Shown here one piece after another: positions 53,555 through 61,321 of a stretch of DNA of 64,000 nucleotides. The stretch comes from Sphingomonas faeni (GTDB lineage: Bacteria; Pseudomonadota; Alphaproteobacteria; Sphingomonadales; Sphingomonadaceae): assembly GCF_024273235.1 (NCBI RefSeq), contig NZ_JANBVH010000007.1, positions 1 through 64,000 of the forward strand. Direction: 5' to 3'. The notes under the pieces were generated by a model. It was not told the origin of the DNA, ran no database searches, and saw only the letters and a list, made by a program, of their open reading frames with translations. The translations under genes and the position numbers were made by a program. How positions within the stretch are numbered: the first letter of the stretch is position 1; every line of letters begins with the position of its first letter.

Positions 53555-54514
53555 TCAAGATTTAATCGTAACGCCGTCCTTGTCGTTGGAGACGCGCAGC
53601 CCGAACGCGTCGTGCAAAAGCCGCGTGAAGGCGTCGATATTGGTCGCCTCGAACGATCCGCCGATCCGCATCCTACCGGCCTGCGCATCGCCGAGACGGA
53701 TCTGGCGTCGATTGTACCGATTGAACTCGTGCGCGACCTGTTCGAGCGTCACCTGATCGAAGGTCAGCACCCCGCGTCGCCACGACAAGGCGTCCTGCAC
53801 GCGCTCTTCGGAGCGATCCGCCAGCAGCATCGACTGGCCGCGTGCGATCGCGACATCCCCTGCGGTGATGATCGCGGCACGCTCAGGCGTGGCCGGATCA
53901 GAATCCTCCACGCGCACGCGCCCCTCCGCTACCGCGACGGTGACGGTATCGCCGTCGCGGCGGACCGAGAATTTGGTCCCGAGCACGGTCACCTTGCGCC
54001 CGCCTGCGAACACGACGAAGGGGTGCCGCCGGTCGTGCGCGACCTCGAAATAGGCTTCCCCGCGATCGAGCCAGACCTGCCGCTGGCCGCCGGCGAACGA
54101 CGCGCGCACGGTGCTGGCGGTGTTGACCGTCACCGCACTGCCGTCGGCCAGCGCGACCTGACGACGGTCGCCGACCGCCGTGGCCACGCGGATCGCCGCG
54201 CTATCGACGCTGCTCGGGAAAAACTGCCACATCGCCAGCGCCGCCATGCAGACGATCGCCACCGACGCGGCGATCGCCCAGACTTGTTTCGGCATCCACT
54301 GACGAGCAGGTGCGACCAGCCTGCCGACACGCGTGGCGGCCAATCTGTCCGCGGCGCGCCAACCGGCCTCCAGCCGCCAGAATGCCGCCTTGTGCGCGAT
54401 ACTCTCGTCGAGCCACGCCGACAGCGCGTGCGCATCGTCGGCGGACCATTCCGGCTGCTCGCGCGCAACCAGCCAGTGCGCGGCCTGCTGTTCGATATCA
54501 CGTACGACGCTCAC
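53555..54514 (-). CDS. FecR-type anti-sigma factor
   Basis: This encodes 319 residues from GTG 54514, overlapping the sigma factor stop (GTGA). It has a full-length N-terminal DUF4880-like cytoplasmic domain (EQQAAHWLVAREQPEWSAD, FWRLEAGWRAADRLA), a membrane helix at about residues 78-95, FecR domain (DRRQVALADGSAVTVNTAS, WLDRGEAYFEVAHD, HPFVVFAGGRKVTVLGTKF) and a C-terminal DUF4974-like part. It holds the ECF sigma factor inactive until the receptor's STN domain signals. The 86-base gap to the receptor gene probably contains the regulated promoter. Confidence 0.92.
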   Translation of the reverse strand: MSVVRDIEQQAAHWLVAREQPEWSADDAHALSAWLDESIAHKAAFWRLEAGWRAADRLAATRVGRLVAPARQWMPKQVWAIAASVAIVCMAALAMWQFFPSSVDSAAIRVATAVGDRRQVALADGSAVTVNTASTVRASFAGGQRQVWLDRGEAYFEVAHDRRHPFVVFAGGRKVTVLGTKFSVRRDGDTVTVAVAEGRVRVEDSDPATPERAAIITAGDVAIARGQSMLLADRSEERVQDALSWRRGVLTFDQVTLEQVAHEFNRYNRRQIRLGDAQAGRMRIGGSFEATNIDAFTRLLHDAFGLRVSNDKDGVTIKS

Positions 54515-55083
54515 CGCTCGGCCTCGTGCACCGGCGCCACGACGACTGGCGACCGGCTGATCCGGCCTTCGCCACCTAGCATGAAATTGGCCAGCGCGCG
54601 CAGGCCCAGCGTCAGCTGACGCTCGATCGTGTGATGGCTGACCCCCAACTGGTCGGCGGTCTCGCGGATGCTGAACCCCTCGACCTTGCGAAGGCGGACC
54701 ACCTCGCGGCACCGCGGCGGCAGTTGCGCGAGCCCCAGCATCGCCCGACGCAATTCGTCGCGCGCGGTCATGTGTCGGTCCTGTGCGGACAGATCCATGT
54801 TCCAGTCGACGGTGTCGATGTCGGCGATCTGCTCGAACGACACGATCTTGGCACGCCGCGCGCGGTCGATCAGCACGTTGCGCGCGATGGTGAAGACATA
54901 TCCCCGCGTCGAGCGCAGGCCATCCGCCGGCGATCCGGTCAGCGCACGCTCATACACTTCCTGGCGGATATCGGCGACGTCGTCCTGATTGCGGCAATGC
55001 CGGGCGATGAACCGCACGAGGTCACGCTCCAGTGGGAGCACCTCCTGAATGAACCATCGTTTGATCGCGGCATCGTCCGTCAT
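54511..55083 (-). CDS. ECF RNA polymerase sigma factor, FecI type
   Basis: This encodes 190 residues from ATG 55083. Region 2 (NQDDVADIRQEVYERAL, YVFTIARNVLIDRARRAK) and region 4 (LPPRCREVVRLRKVEGFSIRETADQLGVSHHTIERQL) are complete. First gene of the leftward ECF-FecR-receptor-esterase-GH1 locus. It presumably directs transcription of the receptor and the downstream hydrolases. Confidence 0.92.
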   Translation of the reverse strand: MTDDAAIKRWFIQEVLPLERDLVRFIARHCRNQDDVADIRQEVYERALTGSPADGLRSTRGYVFTIARNVLIDRARRAKIVSFEQIADIDTVDWNMDLSAQDRHMTARDELRRAMLGLAQLPPRCREVVRLRKVEGFSIRETADQLGVSHHTIERQLTLGLRALANFMLGGEGRISRSPVVVAPVHEAER

Positions 55084-55121
55084 CTTGGGTTTGGACGAAC
55101 GATGGCGGCGAACCCGTAACA

Positions 55122-55331
55122 TCACCGTGCGACCGCATCGATGGCGTTCAGCGCAGGACGACGCATCGCCAGGATGACCGCGACCGCAGCGAAATAGGCC
55201 AGCGCAAGCGACGTCATGCCCGTCGCCAGTCCGAAGCCGCCGGAAACGCGGGCGACGAGCAGCGGCGACAAGCCCGCACCGATGAAGCCGTCGAACAGCC
55301 CCTTGCCGACGCTCGATGCGATCAGCACCAT
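55122..55331 (-). pseudogene. C-terminal relic of an MFS transporter
   Basis: The stretch encodes the last two membrane segments of a major-facilitator protein (VLIASSVGKGLFDGFIGAGLSPLLVARV and FGLATGMTSLALAYFAAVAVILAMRR) and stops at 55122. No matching upstream part was found; the sequence to 55555 is open in another frame but does not read as a transporter. The rest of the 592-base gap (55084-55675) shows no gene. Confidence 0.55.
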
Positions 55332-55675
55332 CGCGTCGCCGATCCGAGCAGCGCCGACCCGGACAGGTCGAGCCCGAGCAGATCATCGGACATCGCCGGC
55401 ATCTCCGTCATGTGCATGACATTGGCCTCGCCGCGTATTCTTTGGCAAGCCAGGGCTGCTTTGGGTGACCTGCCCACCGCTAATTTCGCCATGCATTCGG
55501 GCCCTGGTCGCATGAGCCTTGGTCGCGTGAGCCCTGGTCGCATGAGCATCGCCATCGATGAAAGAAGCCCCCGTTCCGTTCTCGCATCCGCTGGATGGCG
55601 AGGATCCGGTGGCGGCTAGCGGCCTTGGGCAGCAATGCACCTTGCCGCCATCGCCTTCTAGATTACTGTGCAGGC

Positions 55676-56515
55676 ATGATCACACGCCGCACTGTCATCG
55701 CTTCTTCTCTCGCCATGGGCGCGACCTCGGGGATGGCAGCCGCGCCCGCGCGTCGTGGCCGCCTGAAGCAGTCGGTCAGCCGTTGGTGCTACCAGAATAT
55801 TCCACTCGATCAGTTGTGCGCCGCCGCGGCGCGCATCGGGCTGGAAGGCATCGATCTTCTGGAGCCTGCCGATTACGCGGTGCCGCGCCGGCATGGATTG
55901 CGCTGCACGATGGGCTATGCCGCCGACATCATGACGATCCCCAATGGTTTGAACCGGCGTGAAAACCACGCTGCGATCGAACGGGCGTTCCGTATCGGTA
56001 TCCCGCAAGCAGCCAAGGCCGGCGTGCCTAACGTGATCGCCTTTTCAGGCAATCGCCGTGGCATGTCCGACGAGGAAGGCGCCGACAACGCGGTCGCAGG
56101 CCTGAACCGTGTCAAGACGATCGCCGAGGATTATGGTGTGACGATCTGCATCGAGTTGCTCAATAGCAAGGTCGACCACCCCGACTATATGGCCGACCAT
56201 ACCGCCTGGGGTGTGCGCGTCGCCAAGGCGGTCGCCTCGCCACGCGTCAAGCTGCTATACGATATTTACCATATGCAGATCATGGAAGGCGACCTGATCG
56301 ATACGATCCGGAAGAATATCCAGTGGATCGGGCATTTCCATACCGGCGGGGTTCCGGGGCGCCATAACCTCGACGATACACAAGAGGTGAATTGGCGTGC
56401 GGTTGCGCACAGCGTTGCCGATCTCGGCTTTCAAGGCTTTTTCGCGCACGAATTCGTGCCTGTCAGCGATCCACTGGCGGCGCTTGCGGAGGCGGTCCGG
56501 ACCTGCAGCGTGTGA
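55676..56515 (+). CDS. Hydroxypyruvate-isomerase-like TIM-barrel protein, exported
   Basis: This encodes 279 residues from ATG 55676 with a Tat-type leader (MITRRTVIASSLAMGATSG). The remainder is a xylose-isomerase-like TIM barrel of the hydroxypyruvate isomerase (Hyi) type: LKQSVSRWCY, GLEGIDLLEP, a metal-binding Glu in ICIELLNSK, HPDYMADHTAWG, LLYDIYHMQIMEGD and GHFHTGGVPGRH, then FFAHEFVP. Hyi interconverts hydroxypyruvate and tartronate semialdehyde in the cytosol, so a secreted version probably acts on another sugar. Stands alone. Confidence 0.85.
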   Translation: MITRRTVIASSLAMGATSGMAAAPARRGRLKQSVSRWCYQNIPLDQLCAAAARIGLEGIDLLEPADYAVPRRHGLRCTMGYAADIMTIPNGLNRRENHAAIERAFRIGIPQAAKAGVPNVIAFSGNRRGMSDEEGADNAVAGLNRVKTIAEDYGVTICIELLNSKVDHPDYMADHTAWGVRVAKAVASPRVKLLYDIYHMQIMEGDLIDTIRKNIQWIGHFHTGGVPGRHNLDDTQEVNWRAVAHSVADLGFQGFFAHEFVPVSDPLAALAEAVRTCSV

Positions 56516-56516
56516 C

Positions 56517-56577
56517 CCAGTTCCGGACATTCAGCGCTTCAGCGACCTCCCAGAAGCCGGCCGTTTGTTCATACGCC
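56517..56577 (+). repeat. Dispersed ~60-bp repeat, copy C
   Basis: This reads CCAGTTCCGGACATTCAGCG, then GACCTCCCAGAAGCCGGCC and GTTTGTTCATACGCC, immediately after the stop of the isomerase-like gene. Confidence 0.5.
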
Positions 56578-56734
56578 ATTCGAGCGTAATGCCGCTTCTC
56601 GCAGACCGGTACACGCTGGCACCGCCATGCCACAGGCCAGCGTGCCCGGCGATGCTCGCTCGAACTCCGAACATACCTCGAGATCCCTGGCCATCTTTTG
56701 CCTGCCGATCTAAAGGCGTATCAACCAACGTCCC

Positions 56735-57385
56735 ATGCCACGCGCCGCATCTCTCCTGGTTCTACTCTCGCTGCTCGTTGCCACACCTGGGTTGGCGCAG
56801 ACGCAGGACGTGCAGGCGTGGGAGCAACTGAACCTTGTTATCCCGGTCGCTTCGAAACTGTGGGTAACGTTGGAAGAGATCGCGCGCACCAGCGATCGCC
56901 AGGACGGACTCTATACAACTGAGTTCGGCGTGCTGCTCGGGTACCGAGTGACAAACGGGGTCGATCTCGGTTTTGGGTATCGCCACGTCGGCTTCTACAA
57001 CGGCAATACCGGAGCCGACGAGGAGCGCTTGCGACAGCAAGTCATCTTTACACACGGTCGCTTCGCAGGACGCCTGCGTCTCGACGAACGGTTTAATCCC
57101 AGAAGATCCGAAATAGGTTTCAGAATTCGCCCGTTGTTTCGCTACAATCTGCGGCTGCGGCCAGATCACGTCGTACTATTCGCGAGTCACGAGAGTTTCA
57201 TCCTGCCGAACAGTACAAGTTGGGGCCAACGCGCCGGTTACGAGCGAATGCGCAATAATGTTGGTTTGGCCTTCCCGGTTAGGAAAGCCGTCAGCGCAGA
57301 TGTCGGGTATCTCAACCAATATCGCCCGGCTCGAGGCGGCGCGCGTGGACAAATGGATCACGCTTTAACGTGCAGCTCACCGTGA
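56735..57385 (+). CDS. DUF2490 outer-membrane-like protein, C-terminus frameshifted
   Basis: This encodes 216 residues. Signal peptide (ASLLVLLSLLVATPGLA|QT) then alternating beta-strand sequence of the DUF2490 type: WEQLNLVIPVASKLWVTLEE, FGVLLGYRVTNGVDLGFGYRH, RLRLDERFNP, IRPLFRYNLRL and VGLAFPVRKAVSADVGYLNQY. The end (DHALTCSSP) is abnormal. One base shifted, from about 57366, the sequence reads HALN-VQLTVNLG, the expected final strand, and stays open to TAG 57421-57423. Loss of one A in the TTTAAC run would explain it. Function of the family is unknown; the product may lack its closing strand. Confidence 0.75.
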   Translation: MPRAASLLVLLSLLVATPGLAQTQDVQAWEQLNLVIPVASKLWVTLEEIARTSDRQDGLYTTEFGVLLGYRVTNGVDLGFGYRHVGFYNGNTGADEERLRQQVIFTHGRFAGRLRLDERFNPRRSEIGFRIRPLFRYNLRLRPDHVVLFASHESFILPNSTSWGQRAGYERMRNNVGLAFPVRKAVSADVGYLNQYRPARGGARGQMDHALTCSSP

Positions 57386-57723
57386 ACCTGGGGACAATGG
57401 GCGTCGCAGGACTGCACGATTAGCTACCGTCCCAAAAGTCAGAAAAAGGGATTCGTACCCGATTCGTCCCACCGAGTTAGTCGGCCGGAGGCCCATTGAG
57501 GCACATACCGCGCAAATGGCACGATCATGACCCAAATCCGGACTTTCAGACCGTCCCACACGTTCCCAACTTTAGCCGTTCGTTCATCTACCGCCGGCAG
57601 GATGCGACAACGAGGACCCGACACAGTCAAATGTCACGCGGCCGACCAAAGTGAAGCCGGCGCGCTTCCCCTTGCCTACCGGGGCAGATACGACGGCCGC
57701 AACAAGCGGAAAATGGGGACACG
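57386..57723. other. Gap after the DUF2490 gene
   Basis: There are 338 bases with no supported gene. It contains dispersed repeat copy D at 57533-57595. The remainder shows nothing recognisable apart from the possible shifted end of the DUF2490 frame (to 57423). Confidence 0.5.
57533..57595 (+). repeat. Dispersed ~60-bp repeat, copy D
   Basis: This reads CAAATCCGGACTTTCAGACC, then CACACGTTCCCAACTTTAGCC and GTTCGTTCATCTACCGCC, in the same order and spacing as the other copies. Confidence 0.55.
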
Positions 57724-59448
57724 ATGAGGTTTGAATATGTCGCGGCGACGGTGCTTCTCGCACTTGCTCCAGCAACGGCGTGGGCCCAGCCGAGCGCGGC
57801 TGATGCGCAGCTCAAGGCGATCTACGACGCTGAATGGGAATGGCGACAGAAGGAATTCGCGCAGATTGCGGACGGCTTGCGCAGCAAGTCCGACGATCAT
57901 TTCCCCGCCGTCGCCCCCGCTGACTGGACGCGCCGGCGCACCTACTGGAGCACAGTTCTCGACCGCATCGCGCGTATTCCCGCGACGCAACTTTCACCCG
58001 AAGAGCGATTGAACGCCGCTGTCCTCAAGGAATCGCTCCGCGGGGAAGTCGCGAACATCGACTTCCGCACCTACGAGGCGCCGCTCAACAGCGATTCCTA
58101 CTTCTGGGGCGAAGTGAAGCCCTATGCCCCGCTCGAGACCGCCGACGACTATCGCCGCTACATCGGCCGGCTCAAGGACGTGCCGCGCTGGTTCGACCAG
58201 AACATCGCCAACATGCGCGCCGGACTGAAGCGCGGCTTCACGCCGCCACGCGTGTCGCTTGCCGGGCGCGATGCGACCATTGCCGCCTTCGCCAAGCCGG
58301 GCGCCGACAATCCACTGGCCGAACCGTTCAAGGCTATGCCCGCTTCGATCCCGGCGAGCCAGCAGGCAGCGCTGCGCGCCGAGGGACTGGCTGCGGTCGA
58401 TGCCGCCGCGGCCCCTGCCTATGCGAAGCTGCTCGTCTTCTACCGCGGCACCTACCTCCCCGGAACGCGCACGACGGTCAGCGCCGCCGCACTGCCTGAC
58501 GGCGAGTCGTTCTACAAAAGCCAGATCCGCGAATACACGACCCTCGATCTCACACCGGAGGCGATCCATCAGATCGGCCTCAAGGAAGTTTCGCGCATCG
58601 ACGCCGACATGAAGGCGACGATCGCCACCACCGGCTTCAAGGGCAGCTTCGCCGACTTCCTCGCGTTCCTGCGCAGCGACCCGCAATTCTACGCCCGAAC
58701 CCCCGACGAACTGCTCGGCTTCTCAGCCTATGTGGCGAAGCGGATGGACGGACGGCTGAAGGACGTCTTCACCACCCTTCCCCGTTACCGCTTCACCATC
58801 CAGCCGGTGCCCGACGCGATCGCGCCGGTCTACACCTCGGGTCGCGGTGGGCTCAGCGCATGCCTCATGAATACCTACGACCTGAAGTCACGCCCGCTTT
58901 ACAACATCGTTGCGCTGACGCTGCACGAATGTGTCCCCGGTCACAGCCATCAAGCCGCAATGGCATTGGAAGCCCCCAGCCGCCCCGCCTTCCGCCGCCA
59001 GACGTACTTCTCGGGCTATGGCGAAGGTTGGGGGCTATATTCGGAATGGCTCGGCACCAAGCTCGGCATGTACCGGACGCCGTATGAGGAATTCGGTCGC
59101 GAGACCTTCGAGATGTGGCGCGCCGCGCGCCTCGTCATCGATACCGGCATCCATTCGATGGGATGGAGCCGGCAGCAGGCGATCGACTACCTCGCCGGAC
59201 ACACAGCGCTCGCGAAGCTCGACGTCGAGATCGAGGTCGACCGATACATCAGCTGGCCGGGGCAGGCGCTGGCCTACAAGCTCGGCGAGATGAAGATGCG
59301 CGAGCTGCGCGCAAAGGCCGAGGCGGAATTGGGCGACCGCTTCGACCAGCGCCGCTTTCACGACGCCCTGCTCAACATGGGCTCGGTCCCCCTGCCAGCG
59401 ATGGAAGCCGAGATGATGAAGTGGATCGCGGCAGAGAAATCACGCTGA
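57724..59448 (+). CDS. DUF885-family secreted metallohydrolase
   Basis: This encodes 574 residues with signal peptide (ATVLLALAPATAWA|QP). The DUF885 zinc-peptidase-like signature is His401-Glu402-CVPG-His407 (LTLHECVPGHSHQ), with ISWPGQALAYKLGEMKMRELR and LGDRFDQRRFHDALLNMGSVPL at the C-terminus. Full family length. Likely a periplasmic, gluzincin-like metallopeptidase or hydrolase of unknown substrate. A decayed piece of a second DUF885 gene lies directly downstream. Confidence 0.88.
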   Translation: MRFEYVAATVLLALAPATAWAQPSAADAQLKAIYDAEWEWRQKEFAQIADGLRSKSDDHFPAVAPADWTRRRTYWSTVLDRIARIPATQLSPEERLNAAVLKESLRGEVANIDFRTYEAPLNSDSYFWGEVKPYAPLETADDYRRYIGRLKDVPRWFDQNIANMRAGLKRGFTPPRVSLAGRDATIAAFAKPGADNPLAEPFKAMPASIPASQQAALRAEGLAAVDAAAAPAYAKLLVFYRGTYLPGTRTTVSAAALPDGESFYKSQIREYTTLDLTPEAIHQIGLKEVSRIDADMKATIATTGFKGSFADFLAFLRSDPQFYARTPDELLGFSAYVAKRMDGRLKDVFTTLPRYRFTIQPVPDAIAPVYTSGRGGLSACLMNTYDLKSRPLYNIVALTLHECVPGHSHQAAMALEAPSRPAFRRQTYFSGYGEGWGLYSEWLGTKLGMYRTPYEEFGRETFEMWRAARLVIDTGIHSMGWSRQQAIDYLAGHTALAKLDVEIEVDRYISWPGQALAYKLGEMKMRELRAKAEAELGDRFDQRRFHDALLNMGSVPLPAMEAEMMKWIAAEKSR

Positions 59449-59514
59449 TACGGCCGGCTTCGCCCCGGGTGCGCGTAGCGCGAGGTCCAGCGCTATTGCG
59501 TTTCGTCCGGGCGG

Positions 59515-59730
59515 GCGTGCAGCTACCATATCGACCATGCTGCCCGGCCGCGCGTACGGAAGGCCAAGGCAATCGCCGGCGATCGCTTCGACGTGAGGCA
59601 TTTCCGCGATGGACTGGAAGCCGGTGCGATGCCGCTGTCGATGCTTGAGCGGATTGCCGAGGAACATGCGCGCGGGCTTTCGGGCATGCTCCTTCGAAAT
59701 TCGATTTGTGCCGACGCACTTGGACCATAG
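59515..59730 (+). pseudogene. C-terminal relic of a second DUF885 gene
   Basis: Read from 59515 in one frame to TAG 59728, the sequence gives ACSYHID, then RKAKAIAGDRFDVRHFRDGL and EAGAMPLSMLERIAEE. This matches the last about 60 residues of DUF885 proteins, including the intact neighbour (AYKLGEM; ELGDRFDQRRFHDAL; MGSVPLPAME). No upstream portion is present, so it is a remnant of a tandem copy or a different family member. Rest of the gap 59449-60018 has no gene. Confidence 0.7.
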
Positions 59731-59790
59731 TCGGCCATTCGCGCGTCCTCACGCGCTTCCCGACTTCAGACGCTCATTCATCTTTACGCC
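59727..59790 (+). repeat. Dispersed ~60-bp repeat, copy E
   Basis: This reads ATAGTCGGCCATTCGCGCG, then CACGCGCTTCCCGACTTCAGA and CGCTCATTCATCTTTACGCC. It begins within the stop of the DUF885 relic. Confidence 0.55.
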
Positions 59791-60018
59791 ATGACGCTTG
59801 GCTGCCTATCTCTGCGTCATCACTATCGTGACTGAGAGGATAGCGGCCAGCGCGGTCGTTTGAGGACTTGTCGCGGTAGCCCTCCCACTTGGGCGGTGGA
59901 TCCCAAGTGGCATTCGCTGACGGTGAAGTCATCATCGTTCGGAAATGATCAGAAACCATTGGACTATGGTAGCGCTATCGATATCTATGGAAAAAACGAT
60001 AAGAGTGGGAGAGCGGCT

Positions 60019-60267
60019 ATGGGATTCGGCACCCGCATGAAATCCGTCCATCGATGGATTGGCCTCCCTTTTTCGTACCTCCCTACCTTGACGATTTGCA
60101 CAACCTCGTCCGCGCTGGCGCAGACGGATTTCACGGCTCCTATCGCCACCCTGGCGCAGCCGGACCCGGTCGTCATTGGTACGGGTGAACTTCCCGGAGC
60201 AAGGGCGACTCCGGCTTCTACCCTGACCGCGCGTGCGGCAGTGGCCGCAACGGTGGAAGCCAAGTGA
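60019..60267 (+). CDS. Small exported protein of unknown function
   Basis: This encodes 82 residues from ATG 60019 (GGGAG eight bases upstream). An N-terminal signal-like segment ends in TSSALA|QT; the mature part is about 50 residues of Ala, Thr and Pro-rich sequence (PDPVVIGTGELPGARATP) with no family I recognise. Its TGA overlaps the GTG start of the following esterase (GTGA), which supports it being translated. The mature part could also be the start of a decayed larger exported protein. Confidence 0.55.
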   Translation: MGFGTRMKSVHRWIGLPFSYLPTLTICTTSSALAQTDFTAPIATLAQPDPVVIGTGELPGARATPASTLTARAAVAATVEAK

Positions 60268-61145
60268 ACCGGGCCGTACTCATCGCACTTGCGCTGCTGG
60301 TGAGCGCGCCGCTGGGAGCGCAGGATCCCGCTCCCGAGCAACCGCCGCACTACTCTGTGATCAAGCTCTGGCCCAACGGCGCGCCGGGATCATCTGCGCA
60401 CCGTGGCGGGTCCGAGATCGCGCGCGACTATTGGGTTCGCAACATCCACGATCCGTCGCTGATCGCCTTCCCCGCCTCATCTGCGCATCGCAACGGGGCG
60501 GCGGTGGTGATCATGCCCGGCGGCGGCCACAAATTGCTGGTGTGGACCAATGAAGGCACCAAGGTCGCGACTGCACTAAATCGCATGGGCGTCACCGCGT
60601 TTGTGCTCAAATACCGGTTAGCGAACGAGCCTGGGTCGAAATACTCGGTTGAGGGCGATGCGGCGGACGATGCGCGGCGCGCGCTGCGCTGGGTTCGCGC
60701 GCATGCCACCGACTACGGCATCGACCCGACGCGCGTCGGTGCGATGGGCTTTTCAGCCGGAGGCGAACTCGTGTCTCTGATCGCGGACAATCCAGAGCCG
60801 GCAGGACGCAGCGCCGTCGATGCCGTCGACAAGCAATCTGCACGCCCTGATTTTCAGGTGCTTGTCTTCCCCGGACCGCGCGGCATCCCAGCCACCGCCG
60901 TCAAGAACGCGCCGCCCGCCTTCCTGGTCGCCGGAAGCCGCGATCCCTGCTGTGCGGCACCCACGGTCGCGCTCTACGAACAGCTTCGGAAGAGCGGCGT
61001 GTCGGCAGAATTGCACATGTATGCGGACAGCGGCCATGCGTTCAACCTCGACGAGTCGGGTCGGATCTCGATCCTGCATTGGCCGGATCGCCTGCAAGAC
61101 TGGATGGCCGACGGCGGCTGGCTTGCTCCCCGAACGGCGAAGTGA
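60264..61145 (+). CDS. Secreted alpha/beta-hydrolase (acetyl-esterase-like)
   Basis: This encodes 293 residues from GTG 60264, overlapping the small exported protein's stop. Signal peptide (ALALLVSAPLGA|QD). Oxyanion region MPGGGHKLLV, nucleophile Ser164 in MGFSAGGE, Asp in VAGSRDPCC and His in DSGHAFNL fit the BD-FAE/acetylxylan-esterase-like group that removes acetyl groups from sugars. The nearby GH39-like glycosidase on the same strand would fit a xylan or other acetylated glycan substrate. Confidence 0.85.
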   Translation: MNRAVLIALALLVSAPLGAQDPAPEQPPHYSVIKLWPNGAPGSSAHRGGSEIARDYWVRNIHDPSLIAFPASSAHRNGAAVVIMPGGGHKLLVWTNEGTKVATALNRMGVTAFVLKYRLANEPGSKYSVEGDAADDARRALRWVRAHATDYGIDPTRVGAMGFSAGGELVSLIADNPEPAGRSAVDAVDKQSARPDFQVLVFPGPRGIPATAVKNAPPAFLVAGSRDPCCAAPTVALYEQLRKSGVSAELHMYADSGHAFNLDESGRISILHWPDRLQDWMADGGWLAPRTAK

Positions 61146-61321
61146 GGTGCAGATGGTGCCGCTCGATCGGACCGAGCATCCTGGGCCGCGCTCTGCAATC
61201 TCCACCCCAGCACCGGCATTGCCGGACTTCAGCAACTCGCGTGAGATCCACTGTCCATTCCAGTCTCCGGCTTGGGTCATGCCGCATCGTGTTTGCTTCC
61301 GCAGGAACAGGTGACGGCATC

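Noticed and set aside
51909..53756. A 615-codon plus-strand open frame opposite the second STN receptor
   Set aside because: Antisense shadow of a receptor with complete STN, plug and barrel.
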